Shown: positions 56,263 through 64,000 of the stretch, one piece after another
Layout: every line of letters begins with the position of its first letter
How positions within the stretch are numbered: position 1 is the first letter of the stretch
From: Nordella sp. HKS 07
GTDB lineage: Bacteria; Pseudomonadota; Alphaproteobacteria; Rhizobiales; Aestuariivirgaceae
NCBI RefSeq assembly: GCF_011046735.1
Contig: NZ_CP049258.1
Location: 5,970,001 to 6,034,000 of the forward strand
DNA length: 64,000 nucleotides
Direction: 5' to 3'
Notes under the pieces: generated by a model
Seen by the model: the letters and a program-made list of their open reading frames with translations, nothing else
What the model was told of the DNA's origin: nothing
The model's database searches: none
Made by a program: the position numbers and the translations under genes

Positions 56263-56670
56263 ATGCCCCAGAATATCACTCAGGGCTACAAGGCGCTGAT
56301 GGCGAAAGCCGAAGCCGAGGTCGCCAGCGTTACCGCGACAGAAGCCCGGGAACTCGCCAAGGGGGACGACGTGGTGATCGTCGACATCCGCGACGTCCGT
56401 GAACTCGAGCGCGACGGCCGCATTCCGGGTTCCTTCCACGCGCCGCGCGGCATGCTCGAATTCTGGGTCGATCCCGAAAGTCCGTATCACAAGCCCATCT
56501 TCGCCGAGGACAAGATGTTCATCATCCATTGCGCCTCGGGCTGGCGCTCGCTGCTCGCCAGCGCCACGCTGCAGTCGATGGGCCTAACGCCGGTCAGGAA
56601 CCTGAAGGGCGGCTTTGCCGCCTGGAAGGAGGCGGGCGGTCCCGTCGAAGCCTTGCCCGCTCGCAAATAA
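56263..56670 (+). CDS. rhodanese-like domain protein
   Basis: A single-domain sulphurtransferase-like protein of 135 residues. VVIVDIRDVRELERDGRIPG is the rhodanese entry motif and Cys90 in HCASGWRSLLA is the active-site cysteine at the loop that carries persulphide. LKGGFAAWKEAGGPVE is the C-terminal signature. It could carry sulphane sulphur. A GST gene follows 20 bases later. Confidence 0.9.
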   Translation: MPQNITQGYKALMAKAEAEVASVTATEARELAKGDDVVIVDIRDVRELERDGRIPGSFHAPRGMLEFWVDPESPYHKPIFAEDKMFIIHCASGWRSLLASATLQSMGLTPVRNLKGGFAAWKEAGGPVEALPARK

Positions 56671-56690
56671 CAAAACACAGGGAGGCCCGC

Positions 56691-57347
56691 ATGGCGAAAC
56701 TCCATCTCGTCATCGGCAACAAGAACTATTCGTCCTGGTCGCTCAGACCCTTCATGGCGCTCAGCATGGCGCACATTCCTTTCGAGGAGACCGTCATCCC
56801 CCTCAACCGGCCGGATACCGGGCGGCGCATCCGCGAGCATTCGGGGGCAGGGCGCGTACCGGTACTCCGCCATGGCACGCTCACCGTATGGGAGTCGCTC
56901 GCCATCCTCGAATATCTGGCCGAGATCTTTCCCGACCGGAAGCTATGGCCCGACAGCAAGGCGGCCCGTGCCGCCGCGCGCTCGGCCGCGGCAGAGATGC
57001 ATTCAGGTTTCGCCGCCTTACGCAAGGTCTGTCCCATGAATCTACATCGGCCCCAAAAGGCCATCGCGCTCAGCGAGGAGGCTAAGGCCGACATCGCGCG
57101 CATCGATGCTTTCTGGCGCGATTGCCGGCGCGGCTTCGGAAAGAAAGGCAAATTCTTGTTCGGCGGCTTCGGCAATGCCGATGCCATGTATGCCCCGGTC
57201 GTGACCCGTTTCGATACCTATGACATCAAGGTCTCGCCTGAGAGCCGTGCCTATATGGACGCCGTCCTGGCAACGCCCGCTTTCCAGTCCTGGAAAAGGG
57301 CGGCCTTGCAGGAAAGCTGGCTCCTGGCCGATATAGAGGCCAGATGA
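56691..57347 (+). CDS. glutathione S-transferase family protein
   Basis: A 218-residue GST. The N-terminal domain reads LHLVIGNKNYSSWSLRPFMA, with the active-site-type Ser in SSWS, and continues GAGRVPVLRHGTLTVWESLA, containing the cis-Pro. A helical C-terminal domain follows. This start pattern is that of the zeta-like or maleylacetoacetate-isomerase-like bacterial GSTs. GGGAGG before the ATG at 56691 fixes the start. Confidence 0.87.
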   Translation: MAKLHLVIGNKNYSSWSLRPFMALSMAHIPFEETVIPLNRPDTGRRIREHSGAGRVPVLRHGTLTVWESLAILEYLAEIFPDRKLWPDSKAARAAARSAAAEMHSGFAALRKVCPMNLHRPQKAIALSEEAKADIARIDAFWRDCRRGFGKKGKFLFGGFGNADAMYAPVVTRFDTYDIKVSPESRAYMDAVLATPAFQSWKRAALQESWLLADIEAR

Positions 57348-57351
57348 CCGG

Positions 57352-57555
57352 TCAGTTCTTGAGCAGGAAGGTCACTTTCATATTGACGCGCCATTCGGCG
57401 ATCTTGCCGTTCTTGACGGTCGCTTTAATGTCCTGCACCCAGACGCCCTCGACCTGGTCCAGTGTCTGATCGGCGCGCTTGATGCCCTGTTCGATGGCGT
57501 CTTCGATGCTTTTCGAGGAGGCGGCGGTGAGTTCGATGACTTTGGCGACACTCAT
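57352..57555 (-). CDS. dodecin family flavin-binding protein
   Basis: A 67-residue dodecin. The family pattern VAKVIELTAASSKSIEDAIE, then LDQVEGVWVQDIKATVKNGK with the stacking Trp, and a final VNMKVTFLL strand are all present. Dodecins form hollow 12-mers that store riboflavin or FMN. The ATG at 57555 follows GGGAG. The gene converges with the GST gene. Confidence 0.92.
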   Translation of the reverse strand: MSVAKVIELTAASSKSIEDAIEQGIKRADQTLDQVEGVWVQDIKATVKNGKIAEWRVNMKVTFLLKN

Positions 57556-57665
57556 GGTCAATCTCCCGGTTATTCACATCATTTGCGGATAACCCAGCCC
57601 GGAGCGTTTGTCCGCATGGCGGGATCGTAGCATAATACACGGCCATTCAAAGAACGACCGTGACC

Positions 57666-58082
57666 ATGCCTCTTCATATCATCAAGCTGTCCGTCGGCAG
57701 CGAAGACATTGACGACATGTACCGATGGCTCAAGGACTCGAAAGCCGGCCGCGACGAGTTCAGCCATACGACCCGCATGTTCCCGCGCCGCAAGGAGGAG
57801 ATCCTGCCGGGCGGCTCGCTCTATTGGGTGATCCGCGGTGTCGTCCTGTGCCGAACACCGATCGCCGACCTCGTCCCGGTGACCGGCAATGACGGCATCG
57901 AGCGCTGCCGCATCGAGTTCAAGCATCAGATATTCCCGGTCCAGCCGATACCGCGCCGCGCCTTTCAGGGCTGGCGTTATCTCAAGGACGAGGACGCGCC
58001 GCGCGACCTGCCCAGGGGTGAGCGCGGCAAGGACATTCCGCCCAAGATGCGCAAGGAGCTCATCGAGCTCGGGCTTCTATGA
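57666..58082 (+). CDS. DUF1489 family protein
   Basis: A 138-residue protein of the alphaproteobacterial DUF1489 family, of unknown function. Recognised segments are HIIKLSVGSEDIDDMYRWL, TTRMFPRRKEEILPGGSLYW and RRAFQGWRYLKDEDAPRDL. It is soluble, with no signal peptide. It overlaps the following GNAT gene by 4 bases (ATGA), so the two are probably co-translated. A GTG 6 bases upstream is an alternative start. Confidence 0.85.
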   Translation: MPLHIIKLSVGSEDIDDMYRWLKDSKAGRDEFSHTTRMFPRRKEEILPGGSLYWVIRGVVLCRTPIADLVPVTGNDGIERCRIEFKHQIFPVQPIPRRAFQGWRYLKDEDAPRDLPRGERGKDIPPKMRKELIELGLL

Positions 58083-58534
58083 GCGCTCTTGAGGTCCGCA
58101 AGCTCGGCGGCGGCGACGACCTCGCCGACGCGGCCGACCTTCTCATCCGCTTCTTCCGCGAAGAGCAGTTCGACACGCCCGACGAAATCATCCGGCGGAA
58201 CACCGCCACGCTCGCCGGTCTCGACAATTGCGGCCTGTTCATCGCCGAGGCCGAAGGCGGCACGATCGGCGTCGCCACCGTCTCGCTCGAATTCGGCATC
58301 GAGTTCGGCTGGGGCGCCGAGATGGGCGATCTCTATGTGCTGCCCCAATGGCGCGGCAAGGGCGTGTCGCGCCAGCTTATTCGTTCGATCGAGGCGTTTC
58401 TGAAGGAGCGTGGCGCCAGTTTCTATCAGGTGACCGTAACCCCCTACGCCCGCGACGCCCATGATCTCGGCAAGTTCTATGAAGGCCTCGGCTTCGGCGG
58501 AGAAGGCCGGCTGATCCTGGCGAAACGCCTATAG
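58079..58534 (+). CDS. GNAT N-acetyltransferase
   Basis: A 151-residue acetyltransferase. The acetyl-CoA-binding motif A is GDLYVLPQWRGKGVSRQLIR near residue 84, followed by motif B (YQVTVTPYARDAHDLGKFYE, GLGF). The substrate amine is unknown. Coupled to the DUF1489 gene. Confidence 0.85.
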   Translation: MSALEVRKLGGGDDLADAADLLIRFFREEQFDTPDEIIRRNTATLAGLDNCGLFIAEAEGGTIGVATVSLEFGIEFGWGAEMGDLYVLPQWRGKGVSRQLIRSIEAFLKERGASFYQVTVTPYARDAHDLGKFYEGLGFGGEGRLILAKRL

Positions 58535-58567
58535 GAGCGGACGTTAGAGCGCCGGACGTACTCCAAC

Positions 58568-60040
58568 TCAGTTCATGCGTTGCACCGCAGGTGGCGTCCA
58601 TGAGCCGTCAGTGATCGCGGCCTTCGGCCAGTAGGCGCGCATAAAGAGCGAGAAGTCGGCTCCCTTCGGCGCCGGCAGCCAATTCGCGCGCTGCGCCTCC
58701 GACGGTGGATCGGCCTGCACGTAGATTACAAGCGAGCCGTCGGCGTTGGTGACGAGCGTCCTATTCTTGGTTCCGACCGAGTAACGCTTGAGATCGTTCG
58801 GCGCGAAGAAGTGCTCGACGTCATAGAGCGTGAGCGACCAGAAACCGTTCACCGGCGGGGTTTGGTCCTTGGCGAAGGTCACGGTGTAGCGGTTGGCGCT
58901 GTTGAGTCGCGCGCCGGAAGCGTCGAGGTCCTGATAGAAATACTTCGTTTCGAGCGGCGCGTTGACGAGGATGTTGGACTTGGCGACCGCAGTGCGCGTG
59001 AATGTGTCGGTCCCGAATGCGGCGTTGTTGGAGGTGGTGCTCCAATTGTGCGGCAGTTGCAGTCCCCAGTTGCGAAATTGGAGCAGGGGCGCAACCATTT
59101 CACTTTCAGTTTTCGCTGCCTCGTCAATGATAGCCTTTTTGAGCGCGGGATCCCGCTTCGTCGCATCGACGAGGGCCTGCATTTGCGCGTAGCGCGCTTC
59201 TTCGCCGGGCAGCGGCGGCGCGTCGGCGAGGACGAGAGGCAGTTGATCGATGAACTTGTCGGGGAACACCCATTTGGTTTCGGCGCCTCCGCCCGAGCCT
59301 GGCGAGGGGAACTTCGGCAGCTTGCTCCAGTCGCGGCGCTTCATCGTTCCGTCGAATTCGGCGAGCGGATACATGTCGATGCCGCTGATAGCGTCCTGCG
59401 CCGCATGCTTGTCCTCCACGGTGTCATCGACGAAGACGCGCGGCGCGACGAAGCCCGTATTGGTTGTCGAGCGAAACATGCGGGTGATCCCCTTCGGGAC
59501 ATCGCCATGCCAATTCGGCCCGACGAGCAGGTAGAAGCCCGGCGTCGTGCCATACATCTTGCCGAGGGAAGCAAAGCTGTCGGTGCGCAGATCGACGATC
59601 TGATAGACCCAGAAGCGATCGCCAAAATCTGGAACCTGGATGACAACGGGACTCACGTCGAGCCCAAGCGGGCCGCCACCATAGGCGACGTCCTGGTTCG
59701 GGCAAGCGACCGCGCGTTCCGCGGGATCGATATAATCCGTAAGCATCGCAAGCCGGTTAACGGGCGCAAAGGGCAAAATGCCGTCCAACAAGCCCGGTTC
59801 CGGCGCCTGACCGAAACCGAGCCGCTTATTATAGATATTGAGCATCGGCCAAGCCCAGAAATAGGCGTCGCGCGCGACCATGCGGGCGTAAGACTCCGTG
59901 ATTTTGACTCGCACGTCGGGACCAGACGGCATCGCGCGGCCCCATAAGGGAGAGGGCGTAAGATCCTCAGCATTCACTGGAAGCCCGGCAATGGCGCCAA
60001 TCACTGCGCCCAGAGCAACTGCGGTCAGAGTTTTCTTCAT
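58568..60040 (-). CDS. secreted DUF1254/DUF1214 protein
   Basis: A 490-residue periplasmic protein with a signal peptide (AVALGAVIGAIAGLPVNAED). It has the two-part layout of the family: an N-terminal DUF1254 part (YARMVARDAYFWAWPMLNIY near residue 52) and a C-terminal DUF1214 part (NGFWSLTLYDVEHFFAPNDL near residue 400). These are common in soil proteobacteria and their biochemical role is unsettled. GAGAGG precedes the ATG. Convergent with the GNAT gene. Confidence 0.88.
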   Translation of the reverse strand: MKKTLTAVALGAVIGAIAGLPVNAEDLTPSPLWGRAMPSGPDVRVKITESYARMVARDAYFWAWPMLNIYNKRLGFGQAPEPGLLDGILPFAPVNRLAMLTDYIDPAERAVACPNQDVAYGGGPLGLDVSPVVIQVPDFGDRFWVYQIVDLRTDSFASLGKMYGTTPGFYLLVGPNWHGDVPKGITRMFRSTTNTGFVAPRVFVDDTVEDKHAAQDAISGIDMYPLAEFDGTMKRRDWSKLPKFPSPGSGGGAETKWVFPDKFIDQLPLVLADAPPLPGEEARYAQMQALVDATKRDPALKKAIIDEAAKTESEMVAPLLQFRNWGLQLPHNWSTTSNNAAFGTDTFTRTAVAKSNILVNAPLETKYFYQDLDASGARLNSANRYTVTFAKDQTPPVNGFWSLTLYDVEHFFAPNDLKRYSVGTKNRTLVTNADGSLVIYVQADPPSEAQRANWLPAPKGADFSLFMRAYWPKAAITDGSWTPPAVQRMN

Positions 60041-60153
60041 CGGTTGGTCCTCTCAGTTGGCCCTGGCACGGCTGGTCAAAGCGCCAATAAGCTGGAATGC
60101 GATGCACGACATAACGGACATTGGCGAACAGCCTAATTTGATAAGCACACGAC

Positions 60154-61272
60154 CTAGTCCCGCCAGCGGATGACATCGAACGCCGGCATCGGCCGGTGGA
60201 ATCCCTTGAGCTTCAAGTCACCCAAGGGGCGCGCCTCGACAACGGGCTCGACGGGCGTAAAGGCCCGCTGGCTCGCCAGTATCTGGCCGGCCTGCGCTTC
60301 ATCGCACAGCCTTGCGGCCAGATTGGCGACGCTGCCAATGACCGCATAATCGGAGCGGCGATCGAAGCCGATCCGCCCGATCGTTGCATGGCCGCGGGCG
60401 ATGCCGATGCCAAAGCCGAGCGCATGTCCCTCGCGCTGCCATTTCACCGACAGCGCGCCGACCGCATCGCGCATGGCAAGTGCCATGCGCACCGCCCGCT
60501 CGGAATGATCGGCGCAGGGAAGAGGATCATTGAAGACGACGAGCAAGCCGTCGCCGATAAACCGCTCCAAGGTTCCCTCGTGCCGATCGATGATGGCACC
60601 AAGACAGGCATGGTACTCCGCGAGCACCGTCATGACTTCCTCGGGCTCGGCGACTTCCGCGAATGCCGTGAAGCCGCGCAGATCGCAGAAGACGACGCTC
60701 ACCTCACGCCGGTGGCTCGCCAAAGGGTCCTCCGTCGCGCTCGAGGCGACCACCAGATTGGCAACCTGCTCGGGCAGGAAACGCCTCAGCCGGTTGATCC
60801 TTTCGATCTCCGCGACCTGCGCCGCCACTCTCTGCTCCAAGGATCCGTTCAGTGATGCCAGCGTTTCCGCGAGCGCCTGGACCTCGTCATGCAGCTTCTT
60901 CTGCCGCAGCATGGAGCGTACCCGGGCGAGCAGGGCCGAATGCTCGAAGGGCTTCGATAGAAAATCGTCGCCGCCGGCATCGAGGCCTTCGACGACATCG
61001 CGCGTGTCGGATTTGGCCGTGACGAGAACGACCGGCACCGCCCGCAGCACCGGATCCGCTTTCAGTTCGCGCACCACGCTGATGCCGTCGCGCCGTGGCA
61101 TCATGATGTCGAGCAGGATAAGATCCGGGGCGAGGCTGCGTGCCGCGGCAAGTCCTTCCTCGCCATCGGCGGCCGTCACGACCTCATAGCCGTTCGCCTC
61201 GAGCCTGACCCGCAGGATCTCCAGATTCTCCGGCATGTCGTCGACGGCGAGAATGCGGGGAGGATCGTGCAA
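60154..61272 (-). CDS. response regulator with adenylate/guanylate cyclase output
   Basis: A 372-residue signalling protein. Residues 1 to about 125 are a receiver with phosphoacceptor Asp55 (LILLDIMMP) and the Lys of LSKPFEHS. A coiled-coil linker (about 128-165) follows, then a class III cyclase domain: VVFCDLRGFTAFAE and FIGDGLLVVFND carry the two metal aspartates, and YAVIGSVANLAARL is the catalytic helix. Phosphorylation should control cyclic nucleotide synthesis. It lies 12 bases after the CheY-like regulator, in the same operon. Confidence 0.9.
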   Translation of the reverse strand: MHDPPRILAVDDMPENLEILRVRLEANGYEVVTAADGEEGLAAARSLAPDLILLDIMMPRRDGISVVRELKADPVLRAVPVVLVTAKSDTRDVVEGLDAGGDDFLSKPFEHSALLARVRSMLRQKKLHDEVQALAETLASLNGSLEQRVAAQVAEIERINRLRRFLPEQVANLVVASSATEDPLASHRREVSVVFCDLRGFTAFAEVAEPEEVMTVLAEYHACLGAIIDRHEGTLERFIGDGLLVVFNDPLPCADHSERAVRMALAMRDAVGALSVKWQREGHALGFGIGIARGHATIGRIGFDRRSDYAVIGSVANLAARLCDEAQAGQILASQRAFTPVEPVVEARPLGDLKLKGFHRPMPAFDVIRWRD

Positions 61273-61284
61273 GTTGCTTATCCT

Positions 61285-61650
61285 CTATTCCAGGAATTCG
61301 CGGACCTTGGCGAGGAGCAGCCGTGGGCTGAACGGCTTGGCGATATAGGCATCGCATCCCGCCGCGCGCGCTTTTCTCTCGTCGTCGGACAAGGCATAGG
61401 AGGTCACGGCGATCACCGGAATGGCGCGCAAGCTGGGATCAGCCTTGAGGCGCCTAGTCGTTTCGTAGCCATCAAGCACTGGGAGCTGGATGTCCATTAG
61501 AATGAGGTCGGGACGGTGCGTCTGCGCCAGGGTGAGGCCCGCGGCGCCGTCCGCCGCCTCGAGAAGCTCATAGTCCGTGCCCGCGAATAGATCGCGCAGG
61601 ATCTGGCGATTGTCCTCGGTATCCTCGATCATCAGGATGCGCTTGCTCAT
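61285..61650 (-). CDS. single-domain response regulator (CheY/DivK-like)
   Basis: A stand-alone receiver of 121 residues. Asp53 in LILMDIQLP is the phosphoacceptor, with EDTEDNR at the acidic pocket and the conserved Lys in AKPFSPR. It resembles DivK-type regulators of alphaproteobacteria. Its ATG overlaps the stop of the kinase gene (ATGA), so it is probably a direct partner of that kinase. Confidence 0.92.
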   Translation of the reverse strand: MSKRILMIEDTEDNRQILRDLFAGTDYELLEAADGAAGLTLAQTHRPDLILMDIQLPVLDGYETTRRLKADPSLRAIPVIAVTSYALSDDERKARAAGCDAYIAKPFSPRLLLAKVREFLE

Positions 61651-64000
61651 GCCGCGGCCAGTCCTTCATCTGCCTTGATCGGAATTCTCACGCGGAAAGT
61701 GGATCCGGTACCGGGGGTGGATTCGACACCGATGGTTCCGCCATGCATTTCGACGATGCGCTTCGAGATGGCGAGGCCAAGGCCGGTCCCGCCCTTAAGG
61801 CGCGTGCTGCTCTCATCGATCTGCTGGAATTCCTCGAAGATGCGCGCCTGATGCTCGGGTGCGATGCCGGGACCGGTGTCTCGCACCAGCACCTCGAAAC
61901 AGCCGTCCTGCGCGCTCGCCGCGATCTCCACCGAACCGTTTTCGGTGAACTTCACGGCATTGCCGGCAAGATTGAGCAGAACCTGGGCCAGCCGGCGCTC
62001 ATCGCCGCGACCCAGGGGAAGCCCGTCGGCGATCGTCGCCGAAAGGTGCAGCCCCTTCGCCCGGGCGAGGGGCTCCGTGGTGGCGGCGACGGTCTTGACG
62101 ATCTGGCCGATGGCATAGTTGTCGATCGTCAGGACAAGCTGACCGGCTTCGATCTTGGAAAGGTCGAGCACGTCGTTGATCAGACCGAGTAGATGCCGCC
62201 CATTGGCCTGGACCCGGCCGAGCGTGGTTCTGGCTTTCTCGGGTAGCTCGCCATAGAGGCCGTCGGCCAGCATCTCGGTGAAACCGAGAACCGAATTGAG
62301 CGGGGTGCGCAGCTCATGGCTCATATTGGCGAGAAACTGCGATTTGTGGCGGCTGGCGATCTCGAGCTGGCGGCTCTTCTCCTCGATCTCGCTGTACATC
62401 CGCGCATTCTGGATGGCGAGGACCGACTGGGCCGCGAAGGTTTCCATGAGCCTGACCGTCGCGTCGGAGAACCGGCCTGGCGCCCGGCGGCGGACGACGA
62501 GGGCGCCGACGACCTTGTTGGGCCTGAGCAGCGGCACCACCAGGACGCTGCGGTAGCCCGCCTCGAGCACGATCCTGTGCACCTGCGTCGGGATGTGGTC
62601 GGCGAGATCTTCCGTCTGTATGGGCTGGCGCGCCCGCGCGGCGTCGCCGATGCCGGGATCATTGAGCCTGATCGGCTGATCGGAAATGGCATCGATCAGG
62701 TCGGCGCTCATCCCGTAGGTAGCCCTGAGGCGAAACTGGTCGGCCTGCGCGCTATAGACATAGATCGCGCCGGCCTCGGTGTGCGAGAGCTGCACCGCCT
62801 TGGCAACAATGGTCTGCAGCACGGTCTTGAGATCGAGGGTCGAATTGACCGACCGGCTGACGTCGCCGAGCGCCTTCAGCTCTTCGACCGAATGGGCGAG
62901 GTCCGAGGTGCGGGCCTGGACTTCCTCGAACAGACGGGCATTCTCGATCGCAATCACCGCCTGGTCGGCGAAGGTGGTGACGAGCTCGATCTGCTTCTCG
63001 GTGAAGGGGCGCACGGTACGACGGATGAGCGCGATCGTACCGATCACAGTTTTATCGCGCAGGAGTGGGACGCCCAACAGAGTATGCAACTCGGCAAGGT
63101 CCAGCGCCTCCTTCCAAGTATATTCCGGATCGGTTGCGGCATCGAGAATCTGGACGACCTTGCCTTCGACGAGAGTACGCCCGGTGACGGTGCCACGCGA
63201 CAGCTCGACCGGCTCACGCACCATCAGCTCGGTGAATTCCTGCGAAAATCCAATCTGGCCGGCGCGGAAGAACCGTCCGTCTTTTTCACGCGCGATCGTC
63301 CCGCCATCCGCATCGCACAGCCTGACGGCGGTCCGGATGATCACATCGAGCACGGGCTGGACATCGGAGGGTGAGCGGCTGATGACATTGAGCACCTCGC
63401 CGATGGCGGTCTGATAGTCGAGCGTCTCCTGCAGCTCGCGGGTGCGCGCCTGCAGTTCCTCGAACAGGCGCATGTTCTCGATGGCGATCACCGCCTGGTC
63501 GGAGAATGTCTGGACAAGATCGCTCTGATGATGGCTGAATTTTCCGGGCTCCGGCCGGCCGAGGAAGAACACGCCTTCGACGACACCGTTCCGCAGCAAG
63601 GGCACCCCCATCAAAGCGCGGATATTCGAAACCCGGCTGAGAAACGGAGAGTCGAATTCGGGGTCTGCCAGAATATCTTCGATATGCTCCATATGGCCGG
63701 AGAGCACCACACGGCCGGAGATGCGGCTACGATCGATCGGTACAAGACGGCTGCGCATATCCGTTTCGTCTTCCGGTGTGCCTGCGAATATCGCGCCGCC
63801 GCGCATCATGTCGCCTTCACGCAGCATGATGCCGCCAAAGCTGGCCCCGCACAGCCGCGCGGCCGATCCGACCAGGGTCCGCAGCACAGTGGGTAGGTCG
63901 AATGTCGCGCGGCTGATCGCCTTGAGCACTTCAGCGGTCGCCGTCTGGCGTTCTATCGCCTCGGTCAGGTCGCGATTGCGCGCCTGCAGTTCCTCGAACA
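61647..64000 (-). CDS. multi-GAF sensor histidine kinase (partial, 5' end outside window)
   Basis: A cytoplasmic kinase missing its start; the frame stays open to the edge of the window and already reads [20 protein letters not shown] there. Three GAF domains follow one another, linked by near-identical coiled-coil phrases ([40 protein letters not shown]). Then come HisKA ([20 protein letters not shown], His in SHELRTP) and HATPase ([20 protein letters not shown]). It likely senses small molecules or redox through GAF. A GTG at 63929 is internal and is not the true start. The regulator gene overlaps its end. Confidence 0.9.
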   Translation of the reverse strand, partial: FEELQARNRDLTEAIERQTATAEVLKAISRATFDLPTVLRTLVGSAARLCGASFGGIMLREGDMMRGGAIFAGTPEDETDMRSRLVPIDRSRISGRVVLSGHMEHIEDILADPEFDSPFLSRVSNIRALMGVPLLRNGVVEGVFFLGRPEPGKFSHHQSDLVQTFSDQAVIAIENMRLFEELQARTRELQETLDYQTAIGEVLNVISRSPSDVQPVLDVIIRTAVRLCDADGGTIAREKDGRFFRAGQIGFSQEFTELMVREPVELSRGTVTGRTLVEGKVVQILDAATDPEYTWKEALDLAELHTLLGVPLLRDKTVIGTIALIRRTVRPFTEKQIELVTTFADQAVIAIENARLFEEVQARTSDLAHSVEELKALGDVSRSVNSTLDLKTVLQTIVAKAVQLSHTEAGAIYVYSAQADQFRLRATYGMSADLIDAISDQPIRLNDPGIGDAARARQPIQTEDLADHIPTQVHRIVLEAGYRSVLVVPLLRPNKVVGALVVRRRAPGRFSDATVRLMETFAAQSVLAIQNARMYSEIEEKSRQLEIASRHKSQFLANMSHELRTPLNSVLGFTEMLADGLYGELPEKARTTLGRVQANGRHLLGLINDVLDLSKIEAGQLVLTIDNYAIGQIVKTVAATTEPLARAKGLHLSATIADGLPLGRGDERRLAQVLLNLAGNAVKFTENGSVEIAASAQDGCFEVLVRDTGPGIAPEHQARIFEEFQQIDESSTRLKGGTGLGLAISKRIVEMHGGTIGVESTPGTGSTFRVRIPIKADEGLAAA

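Overview
The window looks like a chromosomal segment of a high-GC alphaproteobacterium, most likely order Hyphomicrobiales (Rhizobiales). The grounds are the aerobic-type cob gene set with CobN and CbtAB, a bacterial homospermidine synthase, the LysM/M23 - DUF815 - yajC - secD - secF - Mth938 - phytoene-synthase-like order, and several families of short palindromic repeats typical of this group. There is no rRNA; one tRNA gene (Leu, GAG anticodon) is present. Genus cannot be decided from this sequence.

Layout. 0-2.6 kb: an esterase, a frameshifted ogt, a DUF1203 protein and a small DUF1127-like protein. 2.7-16.4 kb: two cobalamin (B12) operons on the minus strand. The first reads cbiX-cobH-cobL-cobI-cbiG/cobJ-cobM, with 4-7 bp overlaps between most genes, and is preceded by a divergent B12-riboswitch-like leader. 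The second reads cbtB-cbtA-cobW-cobN-cobO behind a canonical B12 riboswitch. 16.5-24.6 kb: a plus-strand operon-like run with a BetI-like palindrome, a Rieske oxygenase, a polyamine-type ABC importer without its ATPase, a glycosyltransferase carrying a histone-H1-like lysine tail, two paralogous cupins and a frameshifted aldehyde dehydrogenase. 24.7-28.8 kb: homospermidine synthase, a small lipoprotein, a LysM/M23 lipoprotein and a GST. 29-37.6 kb: a housekeeping block (DUF815 ATPase, yajC-secD-secF, Mth938 protein, squalene/phytoene-synthase-like protein, DUF4153 membrane protein, trmFO). 37.8-41 kb: biotin-dependent carboxylase alpha subunit, acylphosphatase, lipB and tRNA-Leu. 41-45 kb: a less GC-rich accessory stretch directly after the tRNA, with a small Cys-rich secreted protein, an L,D-transpeptidase-like protein, a secreted beta-rich protein and a flavin monooxygenase. 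45-50.6 kb: cupin, HMA metallochaperone, flavodoxin-reductase-like protein, frameshifted EamA and GNAT genes, HutD and a CDF metal exporter. 50.8-54.5 kb: a B12 riboswitch followed by a chelatase-like/ferredoxin protein and a BtuF-BtuC-BtuD importer. 54.6-60 kb: MFS transporter, a 36-residue membrane peptide, rhodanese, GST, dodecin, DUF1489, GNAT and DUF1254 proteins. 60-64 kb: a three-gene signalling operon (multi-GAF histidine kinase, CheY-like regulator, receiver-cyclase); the kinase runs off the right edge.

How it fits together. Cobalt uptake (CbtAB), corrin-ring methylation, late cobalt insertion (CobN), adenosylation (CobO) and B12 import are spread over three riboswitch-type leaders, so B12 status should co-ordinate the whole set. 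The pathway is a mosaic: aerobic-type enzymes (CobN, CobJ, CobL, CobO) sit with anaerobic-type components (CbiX, full-length CbiG), and cobG, cobK, cobF, cobS and cobT are not in this window. Five genes are broken by single-base indels, four of them clearly at G/C homopolymers. This points either to sequencing error or to recent decay and should be settled before those genes are called dead.
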